Positions 42,301 through 54,087 are shown, numbered from the stretch's first letter. The stretch is DNA of 64,000 bases from Alphaproteobacteria bacterium (GCA_025361185.1 JANYAR010000175.1:1-64000); one strand, 5' to 3'. Numbers and translations: made by a program. Notes: generated by a model not told the origin, from the sequence alone.

Positions 42301-42341
42301 GGCCGAAGCCTCTCCCGGTACACCTCGCCTACCATAATTTT

Positions 42342-42375
42342 GTGCTTGTTTTGTTCTTATTTTTGGGTATATAGT
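42342..42375 (+). promoter_or_regulatory. Candidate promoter with LexA-box-like direct repeat
   Basis: GTGC-N7-GTTC (42342-42356); -35 TTGTTT (42347-42352), 17-bp spacer, -10 TATAGT (42370-42375); ATG at 42383. Confidence 0.4.
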
Positions 42376-42382
42376 CCCAAAT

Positions 42383-43486
42383 ATGACAACCGTCCTGAAC
42401 ACCACCATCCGGCCCGAGCTGCTGCGCGGGCGCGGGGCCGTCTCCAACGCCGTGGGACGCTATGAAAAGCAGACCCGGGTGCTGCTGGATGATGGTTGGG
42501 ACGATGGCTGGCGGGCGGACGACGATACCCCTCCCCCAATCCGCACTGAGGTGATCCACGACGCCACCCGCACGATCATCGCCCACAACAAGTCGCCCGA
42601 CCTTTCCTTCAACCAGTCGATCAATCCCTATCGGGGCTGCGAGCATGGCTGCATCTATTGTTTCGCCCGGCCCACTCACGCCTATCTGGGCATGTCGCCG
42701 GGGGTGGATTTTGAATCCCGCCTGTTCGCCAAGCCTAACGCGGCGGCGCTGCTGGCCAAGGAATTGAGCGCGCCAGGCTATGTGCCGCAGGTGATCGCCA
42801 TGGGCACCAACACCGATCCCTATCAGCCGCTGGAAAAAAAGATGCGCATCACGCGAAGCATCCTGGAAGTGCTGCGCGAGTTCCGCCATCCCGTCGCCAT
42901 CGTCACCAAATCGCCCCTGATCCTGCGCGATCTGGATATCCTGTCGGACATGGCCGCCATGGGCCTGGTCAAGGCGGCGCTGTCGATCACCACCTTGGAC
43001 CGCCGCCTGGCGCGGATGATGGAGCCGCGCGCCGGCACGCCCACGCGGCGGCTGCAGGCCATTCAAGGATTGGCCGATGCCGGCATTCCGGCGGGTGTGA
43101 TGTTCGCCCCCGCCATTCCGGCGCTGAACGACCATGAGATGGAAGCGGTGCTGAACGCCGCCGCCGGCCATGGCGCGCGCAGCGCCGGCTATGTCCTGCT
43201 GCGCCTGCCGCTGGAGATCAAGGATCTGTTCCGCGAATGGCTGGAGGTGAATGTGCCCGACCGCGCCAGACATGTGATGGCGCTGGTGCGCTCCATGCGC
43301 GGCGGCAAGGATTATGACGCCAACTGGAACAGCCGCATGACCGGAACCGGGCCATATGCCCAGGTCATGGCGCGCCGCTTCCACATGGCGGTGAAGCGGC
43401 TGGAACTGAACCGCACCCGGGAGCCGCTGGCCGTCCACAGGTTCAAGCGCCCCACCCGGCTTGGAGATCAGCTCGCGCTTTTCTAA
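42383..43486 (+). CDS. PA0069-family (SplB-like) radical SAM protein
   Basis: SINPYRGCEHGCIYCFARPTHAYLGMSPGVDFESRLFAKPNAA. Confidence 0.93.
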   Translation: MTTVLNTTIRPELLRGRGAVSNAVGRYEKQTRVLLDDGWDDGWRADDDTPPPIRTEVIHDATRTIIAHNKSPDLSFNQSINPYRGCEHGCIYCFARPTHAYLGMSPGVDFESRLFAKPNAAALLAKELSAPGYVPQVIAMGTNTDPYQPLEKKMRITRSILEVLREFRHPVAIVTKSPLILRDLDILSDMAAMGLVKAALSITTLDRRLARMMEPRAGTPTRRLQAIQGLADAGIPAGVMFAPAIPALNDHEMEAVLNAAAGHGARSAGYVLLRLPLEIKDLFREWLEVNVPDRARHVMALVRSMRGGKDYDANWNSRMTGTGPYAQVMARRFHMAVKRLELNRTREPLAVHRFKRPTRLGDQLALF

Positions 43487-43494
43487 AAGGGTGC

Positions 43495-44151
43495 ATGCCT
43501 GCCCCCGACTATGCCCATGAGTCCCGCCTGCTGAAGATCGTGACTGGCCCTATCTGCGGCGTGGACGAAGCCGGACGCGGACCCTTGGCGGGGCCGGTGG
43601 TGGCGGCGGCGGTCATTCTGGACCGCGGACACATTCCGGCCGGGCTGAACGATTCCAAAAAACTTTCGGAAGACCGCCGCGAAAAGCTGTTCCCGCTTAT
43701 TATGCAAATGGCCGTGGCGGTCGGGGTGGGTGAAGCCAGCGTCGAAGAGATCGATCTGGTGAACATCCGCCAGGCCACGCATCTGGCCATGGCCCGCGCG
43801 GTGCGGGCGCTGGCCATCCCGGCGCAATTCGCGCTGGTGGACGGCAACGATGCCCCGGCCCTGTCCTGCAAATGCGAGACCCTGATCAAGGGCGACGGGC
43901 TCAGCCTGTCCATCGCCGCCGCCTCGATCATCGCCAAGGTCACGCGCGACCGGCTGATGGCGCGGCTGCATGACGAACATCCCGGCTACAATTGGCGCAG
44001 CAACAAGGGCTATGGCACCCCCGATCATCATAACGGCCTGAAAATCCACGGGGTCACGATCCATCACCGCCGCAGCTTTGCCCCGATCTACGGCATCCTG
44101 GATGGGGAAGATTCCGGGCAGGCAGCCTTGCCCAAATCCTGCACAGATTAG
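43495..44151 (+). CDS. rnhB: Ribonuclease HII
   Basis: GPICGVDEAGRGPLAGPVVAAAVILDRGHIPAGLNDSKKLSEDRREKL. Confidence 0.96.
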   Translation: MPAPDYAHESRLLKIVTGPICGVDEAGRGPLAGPVVAAAVILDRGHIPAGLNDSKKLSEDRREKLFPLIMQMAVAVGVGEASVEEIDLVNIRQATHLAMARAVRALAIPAQFALVDGNDAPALSCKCETLIKGDGLSLSIAAASIIAKVTRDRLMARLHDEHPGYNWRSNKGYGTPDHHNGLKIHGVTIHHRRSFAPIYGILDGEDSGQAALPKSCTD

Positions 44152-44274
44152 CCATATTGGGGGCATAAATCAGGGCAAATACCCGGCCCGCGCGATCCGG
44201 CGATTAACAAATCGCAACCCACGCTTCGACAAAGACGCTATAATGCTATTTCAAGTTGAGGACGGCGACGCGCA

Positions 44275-44481
44275 ATGCCAATCGGCAGATCACCCATCCG
44301 GTCCCGCAGCAAATGCCCGGAATGCGGCAATCCGCTTTTCTATGTCAGAACGTCGTTCACGTTCCTGACGGGATTGAAGAAACGGCGCTGCCTTGCACCG
44401 GACTGCGATTTCGTCGATCCGCGCCGCTTCAGGATCACGACGCATCACTATGCGCCGCCCGCCGATCAGTTGCAGGACTGA
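44275..44481 (+). CDS. Small zinc-ribbon-like protein
   Basis: CPECGNPLFYVRTSFTFLTGLKKRRCLAPDCDFVD, two Cys pairs; TATAAT at 44239-44244 upstream. Confidence 0.6.
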   Translation: MPIGRSPIRSRSKCPECGNPLFYVRTSFTFLTGLKKRRCLAPDCDFVDPRRFRITTHHYAPPADQLQD

Positions 44482-45089
44482 AGGCGGCCTTCGGGATCGA
44501 AGCTGGCCATAGCGCGCGCGGCGCAAATCATCACCTTGCCTGCCGTATCGGTGAGTGAAACGCCCTGCGTGCCGGAATTGTCCAGGGTGCAGGATTCGAT
44601 CCGGCCGTTGGGATAGAACTGCGCCAGCGCGCCGCCGGCGCATTTGACCACCGAACTGACGCGCTGAATGCGCGACAAGGGAACGCCCGGGCCGAGCAGA
44701 CTGAAATTCTGCCCATAGCCATCGCCCGCTTGCGCCAGCTTGCAGCTGTCGCGTGTCCCGCGCAGTTGGCCATTTTCGCAAGGTGCCGCGCGCGTCGCCG
44801 GATCGGCATTGGTTGCATCGCTGCCATATCCGGCGACCTGCGGAAGATAAGTCGAGATATTGGCCGGCATCGCCGGCGTGTAAGGCTTTCCCCCCAGGCA
44901 TACCGAGCGGGCCTTCACACAGCGCTCATAGACCGGTTTCCAGTTTTTCCCTTCAGCGTGTGACAGACACGCTTCCCAGGACGATTGGCAGATGGCCTGC
45001 CGGGAATCGGTGCCCTCAGCTGCGGCGGCCAGGCTCAGCAAACATAGGGAGGCGGCTGTCATGAGGGCTTGCCGCGCGTTCCGTTTCAT
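44466..45089 (-). CDS. Cys-rich secreted protein of unknown function
   Basis: Signal peptide RQALMTAASLCLLSLAAAAEG; repeated motifs with conserved Cys. Confidence 0.65.
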   Translation of the reverse strand: MKRNARQALMTAASLCLLSLAAAAEGTDSRQAICQSSWEACLSHAEGKNWKPVYERCVKARSVCLGGKPYTPAMPANISTYLPQVAGYGSDATNADPATRAAPCENGQLRGTRDSCKLAQAGDGYGQNFSLLGPGVPLSRIQRVSSVVKCAGGALAQFYPNGRIESCTLDNSGTQGVSLTDTAGKVMICAARAMASFDPEGRLQSCN

Positions 45090-45116
45090 CTGCCCCCCGC
45101 GCGAAGATTTTTTCGA

Positions 45117-45326
45117 CTATCGGCTGCAAGCCTGCGCTGCGACCGCGATGATTCCGAAGGCGCCCCGCGAACCGATCAGCGAGATCTGGCGTGCGTGCGC
45201 CATCGCAGGCGAACATGTTTGCAGATCGTGACGCTCGACATTGCGCACAGCGCTCAGCGACGACACAGGCGTGCTGCCCATCAAGATGGAGGCGATGATC
45301 ATGCCTATAATTGCCGGTGCGCGCAT
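45117..45326 (-). CDS. Possible small secreted protein
   Basis: MRAPAIIGMIIASILMGSTPVSS signal-like N-terminus; no recognised domain. Confidence 0.3.
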   Translation of the reverse strand: MRAPAIIGMIIASILMGSTPVSSLSAVRNVERHDLQTCSPAMAHARQISLIGSRGAFGIIAVAAQACSR

Positions 45327-45536
45327 TGGGCTCCATCCGTGCACGAAGATACTGTTCGGGCGGGACTGTCGCCCAAATAGGTGAACGGATGGTTAGCGTC
45401 GCCTGGGCGCCGCACAATCAAGACTTTGTTTTGCCTCTATTTTTATTTGAATCGGATGGTGAAGAGTTCGCTGCTCTCGCGCCATTCGCCATCAAATGTC
45501 AGGCCGTCCGGCGGGCACGCTCCTGCGCGTGCAGAC

Positions 45537-45695
45537 TTACAGGATCACCCAGAACGCGACCGCGACCAAAGTCCAGAATGCCAAGGCCGCAAACACAACG
45601 ATGATGATGGCGCTGTCGACGCCATACACCGTGCTCTTTATCTCCGGCACATATGCGCTGTCCGGCACATACCCGCTGTCGGAAATTTCAACCAT
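45537..45695 (-). CDS. Candidate 52-aa single-pass microprotein
   Basis: Read by eye: MVEISDSGYVPDSAYVPEIKSTVYGVDSAIIIVVFAALAFWTLVAVAFWVIL*; GGAAGGA upstream; below ORF-track cutoff. Confidence 0.5.
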   Translation of the reverse strand: MVEISDSGYVPDSAYVPEIKSTVYGVDSAIIIVVFAALAFWTLVAVAFWVIL

Positions 45696-46042
45696 GAGAA
45701 TGATCCTTCCACGGACAATTCATTTTAAATTAACCATATTTTCAGGGCGTTTCAAAGCCGTCAGAGCAGGTGCGATGCAACAAAGTGTGCTGCAGCACAC
45801 TCTTTGGGCGGTCCGCTTTCCCTGCCCCGGGGTGAGTCGCGCAGCTGCCCGCCGGTCTGAATGTCCGGCACCATACATTGTGCTAATGATCCGGGGACGG
45901 ACGAATTGTGGGGGCGGGGCCGGCTGGCGGCGGCAGCGTTGGACCCTCGCCCGGGAGCGCAAGCCCATCGCAGGAAGCGGGGCCTGACCAGGAAGCTGGC
46001 CAGGAAACTGGGCCGTCCACACACAACATCTGGTATGGGGAT

Positions 46043-48331
<2,289 letters not shown>

Positions 48332-48340
48332 ACTTCGACC

Positions 48341-48823
48341 ATGGCCCGAACCCCCAATGAGACTCAAGACGCGCCCCGTCACAACTGGCCCACCGTGATC
48401 GGCGCCGATGCCGGCGTGACGGGCGCCGCCGCCTTTGTGCGCGCCGGGTTCAGCGATCCCACCCTGGTGCTGCGCTGGAACGAGATCGCGGGCGCCGAAG
48501 TGGCGCGGCTAGCCCAGCCCCTGAAATTCTCCGAAGGTCCTTCCGGCGGCACCTTGACCTTGCGCGCGGTGCCTGGTGCGGCACTGTTTCTGGCCCACGA
48601 GAAACGCAGCCTGTGCGAGCGCATCAATGCCTATCTGGGGCGCCCCGCCGTGGCGCAGTTGAAATTCAGCCAAGGCGCGCTGCTGCCGCGCCCGCCTGTT
48701 CGCAAAATCGAAAAAAAAGCCGGTCCCGTGCCGCCAGACGATCCCAGCCGCCGCTATCAGGGCCCCGAAGGCCTGGCCAGGGCGCTGCAGGCCCTAGCAC
48801 GCCGTCGAACGGCATCGTATTAG
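48341..48823 (+). CDS. DUF721 (DciA-like) domain protein
   Basis: VLRWNEIAGAEVARLAQPLKFSEGPSGGTLTLRAVPGAALFLAHEKRSLCERINAYLG. Confidence 0.85.
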   Translation: MARTPNETQDAPRHNWPTVIGADAGVTGAAAFVRAGFSDPTLVLRWNEIAGAEVARLAQPLKFSEGPSGGTLTLRAVPGAALFLAHEKRSLCERINAYLGRPAVAQLKFSQGALLPRPPVRKIEKKAGPVPPDDPSRRYQGPEGLARALQALARRRTASY

Positions 48824-48838
48824 AGGCGCCGCCGCAGG

Positions 48839-48864
48839 AGCGTAGGCGCGAGCCGGAGCGACCA
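48839..48864. repeat. 26-bp dispersed repeat, copy 2
   Basis: AGCGTAGGCGCGAGCCGGAGCGACCA. Confidence 0.9.
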
Positions 48865-48910
48865 GAAATAACTTCTGGCAGAAAAGCGCGGCAAAACGAA
48901 AGGGCTCGCC

Positions 48911-49579
48911 ATGTCGCGCAAGACTTGGATCATCCTGGGATTGATCGTGGCGCTGGCAGCCGGCGGCGGCGCCTATTATGTCCTGGGCGGCGACAACGAC
49001 ATGCAACCGGTCAATACCGCCGCGGGGGCGTCCGGCGTCACCTACGGGCCGCTGCCCACCGACCATACATTCGGCAATGCCAAGGCCAAGGTCGTGGTGA
49101 TCGAATATGCCTCGCCCACCTGCCCGATCTGCGCCCAATTCCTGCTCAATGAGTACCCCAAGCTGAAGAGCAGCTATATCGACACCGGCAAGATCTTCTA
49201 TGTCTATCGCACTTTCTTGCGCGGCCCCGACGATGCCTCGGCGGAAAAGCTCGCCCGCTGCATGAAGGACAAATACATGTCCTTCACCGAATCGCTGTTC
49301 CGCAACCAGGCTCGCTGGGACTATGAATTCGGTATCCCCTCGCCGGACGGCGTCCATGCCGCGCTGCTGCTGCTGGCCCAGGAAGCCGGCATGAACGCCG
49401 CCGATGCCGACAAATGTCTGGCCAGCGCCGTCGACGAAGACGCCATCAGCAAGGTGGGCGAAGACGGGGTGGCCAAATACGCCGTCGCCGCCACCCCCAC
49501 TTTCGTCATCAACGGCAAGGCGGAAGCCGGATTTGAGAACCTCACGGCCCGGATCGACGCGGCCTTGGCCGGACGTTGA
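48911..49579 (+). CDS. DsbA-family thioredoxin-fold protein, membrane anchored
   Basis: N-terminal TM; VVVIEYASPTCPICAQF CxxC; PTFVINGKAEAG cis-Pro. Confidence 0.9.
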   Translation: MSRKTWIILGLIVALAAGGGAYYVLGGDNDMQPVNTAAGASGVTYGPLPTDHTFGNAKAKVVVIEYASPTCPICAQFLLNEYPKLKSSYIDTGKIFYVYRTFLRGPDDASAEKLARCMKDKYMSFTESLFRNQARWDYEFGIPSPDGVHAALLLLAQEAGMNAADADKCLASAVDEDAISKVGEDGVAKYAVAATPTFVINGKAEAGFENLTARIDAALAGR

Positions 49580-49580
49580 C

Positions 49581-49660
49581 CCCTCCGGCCTTCGCTGGCC
49601 CGAGGGCCAGCTACGGCCACCTCCCCATGCCAGCGCGCTGACGCGCGCGCCGGGGAGGAG
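49581..49660. repeat. GC-rich palindromic intergenic repeat
   Basis: CCTCCGGCC-ttc-gctggcccgagggccagc-tac-GGCCACCTCCCC ... CGGGGAGG nested inverted repeats. Confidence 0.6.
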
Positions 49661-49746
49661 CAGTCAAATTGCCGTCCCTAAGCCATTGGACCGGGGCCTA
49701 AATCTCTGCCAAAAGACAGGCGCAAATCCGGGTACGGAGAGTCGCT

Positions 49747-50430
49747 GTGTCACGCAAATCGCTTCTTATGCTTGTGGCTGTGATCGTGCTGATCGCGGCG
49801 GCGGGAATCGGCTACTATTACACCAGCGGCTCCAGCCAGACCGCCGCCAATGGGCAGGGTTTTGAGATCGTGCCCAGCGATCGGGTATTGGGTAATGCCA
49901 AAGCCAAGGTCGTGCTGATCGAATATGCCGCGCCCAGCTGCCCGGTTTGTGCCGCCTTCAGCGCCCAGTCCTTCCCCCAGCTCAAGGCCAAATACATCGA
50001 CACGGCCAAGATCTTCTATGTCTTCCGCGTCTTCCCGCTCAGGTCTGATGACGGCCAGGCCGAGAAAATCGCCCGCTGCCTGCCTGAGGATAAGTATTTC
50101 GCCTTCATTGACCTGCTGTTCAAGAATCAAGCCAAATGGGACGTTGAATTTAGTCAGATAAATCCGGCGCTTGCGACGCCGGAAGGGGTGCATGACGGGC
50201 TGGTCCTGCTGGGGCGCATCGCGGGGATGAGCAAGGAGCAGGTCGACCAGTGCATGGTGAACAAGGCTGAGGATGACCGGATCAACAAAGTGTCGTCGGA
50301 CGGGGAATCCCGTTACAGCATCAACGCCACGCCGACCTTTATCCTGAACGGTGTCAGCATCGGCTCGGGCAATATTCCCTTCGACACAATGTCGAAGCTT
50401 TTGGATACAGAACTCGCCAAGCAGCATTAG
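49747..50430 (+). CDS. DsbA-family thioredoxin-fold protein, paralog of the preceding gene
   Basis: N-terminal TM; VVLIEYAAPSCPVCAAF CxxC; TPTFILNGVSIG. Confidence 0.9.
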   Translation: MSRKSLLMLVAVIVLIAAAGIGYYYTSGSSQTAANGQGFEIVPSDRVLGNAKAKVVLIEYAAPSCPVCAAFSAQSFPQLKAKYIDTAKIFYVFRVFPLRSDDGQAEKIARCLPEDKYFAFIDLLFKNQAKWDVEFSQINPALATPEGVHDGLVLLGRIAGMSKEQVDQCMVNKAEDDRINKVSSDGESRYSINATPTFILNGVSIGSGNIPFDTMSKLLDTELAKQH

Positions 50431-50455
50431 GCGGGACGATTAAAGGACATAGCAG

Positions 50456-53400
50456 TTGAAGTTCACACGTCTCAGGCTTTCCGGTTTCAAGTCCTTCGTC
50501 GAACCGACGGAGTTGTTCGTCGAGCCTGGCCTCACCGCCGTGATCGGCCCCAATGGCTGCGGCAAATCCAATCTGTTCGACGCCATGCGCTGGGTGATGG
50601 GCGAAACCCGCCCGTCCTCGATACGCGGCAGCGAGATGGATGATGTGATTTTTTCCGGCACCTCCGGCCGCCCCGCCCGCAATGTCGCGGAAGTGACCTT
50701 GTTCATCGACAACGCGGACCGTACCGCCGGCTCGCCCTATAACGATTGCGACACGATCGAGGTTTCGCGCCGGATCGAGCGCGAGGCGGGCAGCGTCTAT
50801 CGCATCAATGGCCGCGACGTGCGCCAGCGCGACGTGCAGATTTTCTTTGCCGACGCGTCGTCGGGCGCGGGCTCGACCGCTTTTGTGCGTCAGGGCCAGA
50901 TCGGACTTTTGATTTCGCAAAAGCCCCTGGCGCGCCGCGCGATCCTGGAAGAAGCCGCCGGCATCGGCGGGTTGCATCAGCGCCGCCATGAGGCCGAACT
51001 GCGCCTGCGCGCCGCCGAAACCAATCTGTCGCGGCTGGAAGATGTCATCCGTGAAGTCGAAGGCCAGCTCGCCAGCCTGAAGCGGCAGGCCCGCCAGGCC
51101 TCGCGCTATCGCAATCTGTCGGGCCATATCCGCAAGGCCGAGGCGCTGGCGCATTATCTGCGCTGGACCGCCGCTGAGGCCCGTTCGGCCATCACCACCG
51201 AAGAGCTTTCCGCCGCCGCCGCCGCGGTGGCCGGCGCCACGGAAAGCGCCGCGCGCGGCTCCGCCGTGCAAAGCGACGCCGCCGCCGCCCTGCCGCCGCT
51301 GCGCCAGGCCGAGGCCGAGCGCGGCGCGGCGCATCACCGGCTGATCGCCCAGCGCGAGCAACTGGACGCCGAAGAACAGCGCGCCCGTGAAGCGGCGCAG
51401 CGCATCCGCCAACTGATCGCGCAAGGCCATGCCGATGCCGAGCGCGAACGCTTGCTGGAACACGACGCCGACAGCGCCCTGGCCGACCTGGATCGGGAAA
51501 CAAGCAGCCTCAACACCGCGGCCGACAGCGCCGGCGAAGACCTGGCCGCCGCTGAAAGCTTGGCCGCCCTGATGTCGCAGACACTTTCGGACGCCGAGAA
51601 GCTGCTGGAGCGGTTGACCGCCGAACTGGCGGAATGGAACGCCAGGAAAGCCAGTTTGGAACGCGGCCGCGATCTGGCGGTCGCCCTTCTGGACAGCAGC
51701 AAGGGCCAACTCGCCGACGCCCAGGCACGCCTGAACACGGCCTTGGAACACGCCAAGGACGCGCCGGATGTTTATGCGGCCGAAGGCGAAACCGAAACTG
51801 CCCGTGCGGCGGCGGAAAAGGCCCGCGCCGCGGCGGAAGGCGCGCGTGTGAAATTCCACGGCGCGGAAAGCGCCGAAGCAACCGCGCGCGAACCGCTGGA
51901 GACGTGCGAACGCGAAGTTCAGCGCCTGTCCGCCGAAGTAAAGGCCCTGAGCGACCTGCTGCATCCGCAGGGCCAAGGCCTGTTTCCGCCGCTGGTCGAT
52001 GCGGTCTCGGTCCAATCCGGATATGAAGCCGCCCTGGCCGCCGCCCTGGGCGACGACCTGCAGGCGCCGTTGGACAATTCCTCGCCGCACCACTGGCGCG
52101 ACCTGGGTGCTTTTGACTTCGACCCCAATCTGCCGTCCGGCAGCAAGCCGCTCAGCGATTTCGTCAAGGCGCCCGGAGCGCTGGCCCGCCGCCTGGCCAT
52201 GACCGGGCTGGTGTTTCCCGATCAGGGCGCAAAGCTGCAAAGCCAGCTCAGGCCCGGCCAACGCCTGGTGTCGGCGCGCGGCGATCTTTGGCGCTGGGAC
52301 GGCTTTGTCGCCAGTGCCGACGCCCCCTCGCAAGCGGCGCAGCGTCTGTCACAGCGCAACCGCCTCACCGCCCTGGAAAGCGAAAATGAAATTGCCCGGC
52401 AGAAGCGTGCCGCCAAGTTTGCCGACTATTCCGCGGCAAAAGATGCGGCACAAGCGGCGCGCGACGCCTTGCGCACCGCCGAAACCGATGAGCGCGCTGC
52501 CGAACAGACGCTGATCGGCGCCCAGGACCGCGCCACCCGCGCGGCGCGCGCCTCCGCCGAGCGCGCCTCTCAACTGGCGTCCCTGGAAGCGGAGATCCGC
52601 CGGCTGGTTCAATCGGTCGAAGCGGCCGAGGAATCCAAATCCTCCGCGATCGCCGGTCTGGAAGAACTGGGCGACGGGGTAGAGCTCAATCAAAATGTCG
52701 CCGATGCGCGTGGGCGAACCGCCGATGCCCGCACCCAGGCAAGCGAGACCCGTGCCGCGCTGGAAGGCCTGCGCCGCGAAGGCGAGGCGCGAGCTGCGCG
52801 TCTCGCGGCAATCGGTGATGACCAGGCGCGCTGGAATGCGCGCAAGAGCGATGCCCAAAGCCATATCGGCGAACTGGCGCGCCGCCAGGAAGAACTGACC
52901 GGCGAACTGGCCGGCGCCGAACTGGTGCCAGAGCAGATTGCCCAAAAGCGCAGCGCGCTGCTTGATGCCATCGCCACCGCCGAGACTGCGCGCAATCAAG
53001 CGGCCGATGCCCGTCAGCAAGCCGAGAGCGTGCTTACGGAAGCCGACAAGCATGCCAAATCCGCCGACGCGGCACTGTCCAGCGCGCGCGAGGAACGCGC
53101 CCGCGCCCAGGCCCTGTCGGAAGCAGCCGGCCAACGGATCGAGGAACTCAAGACCCGCATCCACGATGAACTGGAGTGCGCGCCGTCCGATCTGGCCGAA
53201 CGCGCCGAGATTCAGGACGGCGAGGAACTGCCGCCGCTGGAACAGGCCGAGAAACGCGTCGAGCGCCTGAAGCAGGAACGCGAACAGCTGGGCGGCGTCA
53301 ATCTGCGCGCCGAAGAGGAAGCAGCCGAACAGGAAACCCGCCTGACCACTTTGGTGGCCGACCGCGATGACCTGACCGGCGCCATCGACCGGCTGCGGCG

Positions 53401-53911
53401 CGGCATCCAGAGCCTGAACCGTGAGGGGCGCGAACGGCTGCTGGCCTCGTTCGAAAAGGTCAACGCCAACTTTCAGCAGCTATTCACCAAACTGTTCGAT
53501 GGCGGCGAAGCCAAGCTGACTTTCACCGAATCCGAGGACCCGCTGGAAGCGGGTCTGGAAATCTTCGCCCGTCCGCCGGGCAAGCGGCTGCAATCCCTCG
53601 CCCTGCTGTCGGGCGGCGAACAGGCCCTGACCGCCATGGCGCTGATCTTCGCGGTGTTCCTTGTGAACCCTGCCCCGGTCTGCGTCCTGGACGAAGTGGA
53701 CGCCCCGCTGGACGACGCCAATGTCGAGCGCTTCTGCAACATGCTCAACCGGATGACCGAGATGTCGGGCACCCGCTTCTTGGTCATCACCCACCATGCC
53801 CTGACCATGAGCCGGATGGACCGGCTGTTCGGGGTGACCATGGCGGAGCGCGGCGTTTCCCAGCTGGTATCGGTGTCGTTGGCGGAAGCCGAGAAGATCG
53901 CGGCCGAGTAA
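50456..53911 (+). CDS. smc: Chromosome segregation protein SMC
   Basis: MKFTRLRLSGFKSFVEPTELFVEPGLTAVIGPNGCGKSNLFDAMRWVMGE; C-terminal LLSGGEQALTAMALIFAVFLVNPAPVCVLDEVDAPLDDANVERF; TTG start. Confidence 0.97.
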   Translation: MKFTRLRLSGFKSFVEPTELFVEPGLTAVIGPNGCGKSNLFDAMRWVMGETRPSSIRGSEMDDVIFSGTSGRPARNVAEVTLFIDNADRTAGSPYNDCDTIEVSRRIEREAGSVYRINGRDVRQRDVQIFFADASSGAGSTAFVRQGQIGLLISQKPLARRAILEEAAGIGGLHQRRHEAELRLRAAETNLSRLEDVIREVEGQLASLKRQARQASRYRNLSGHIRKAEALAHYLRWTAAEARSAITTEELSAAAAAVAGATESAARGSAVQSDAAAALPPLRQAEAERGAAHHRLIAQREQLDAEEQRAREAAQRIRQLIAQGHADAERERLLEHDADSALADLDRETSSLNTAADSAGEDLAAAESLAALMSQTLSDAEKLLERLTAELAEWNARKASLERGRDLAVALLDSSKGQLADAQARLNTALEHAKDAPDVYAAEGETETARAAAEKARAAAEGARVKFHGAESAEATAREPLETCEREVQRLSAEVKALSDLLHPQGQGLFPPLVDAVSVQSGYEAALAAALGDDLQAPLDNSSPHHWRDLGAFDFDPNLPSGSKPLSDFVKAPGALARRLAMTGLVFPDQGAKLQSQLRPGQRLVSARGDLWRWDGFVASADAPSQAAQRLSQRNRLTALESENEIARQKRAAKFADYSAAKDAAQAARDALRTAETDERAAEQTLIGAQDRATRAARASAERASQLASLEAEIRRLVQSVEAAEESKSSAIAGLEELGDGVELNQNVADARGRTADARTQASETRAALEGLRREGEARAARLAAIGDDQARWNARKSDAQSHIGELARRQEELTGELAGAELVPEQIAQKRSALLDAIATAETARNQAADARQQAESVLTEADKHAKSADAALSSAREERARAQALSEAAGQRIEELKTRIHDELECAPSDLAERAEIQDGEELPPLEQAEKRVERLKQEREQLGGVNLRAEEEAAEQETRLTTLVADRDDLTGAIDRLRRGIQSLNREGRERLLASFEKVNANFQQLFTKLFDGGEAKLTFTESEDPLEAGLEIFARPPGKRLQSLALLSGGEQALTAMALIFAVFLVNPAPVCVLDEVDAPLDDANVERFCNMLNRMTEMSGTRFLVITHHALTMSRMDRLFGVTMAERGVSQLVSVSLAEAEKIAAE

Positions 53912-54087
53912 GCGGCTGCCACTGGCGCGCCGGGGAGATTCGGGGCAATCACCGCCATGCCCGGGAAAATCCGCGCGACATAATGCGCGACAGGAGTTTT
54001 TGTCAGTAAAATCAGATTGTTGTGACAGTCTGTCTTTCTTGACACCCAAAAAGGGCGAACCTATGGTCCGCCCGCCTTCGACGCGCC

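Noticed and set aside
45730-45737. TTAACCAT as a CtrA site driving ccrM
   Set aside because: About 410 bp from the ccrM start with the GANTC cluster in between; more likely, if real, to serve the divergent microprotein.
50354-52333. 659-aa - strand ORF
   Set aside because: Antisense to smc; no recognisable domain, low-complexity composition.
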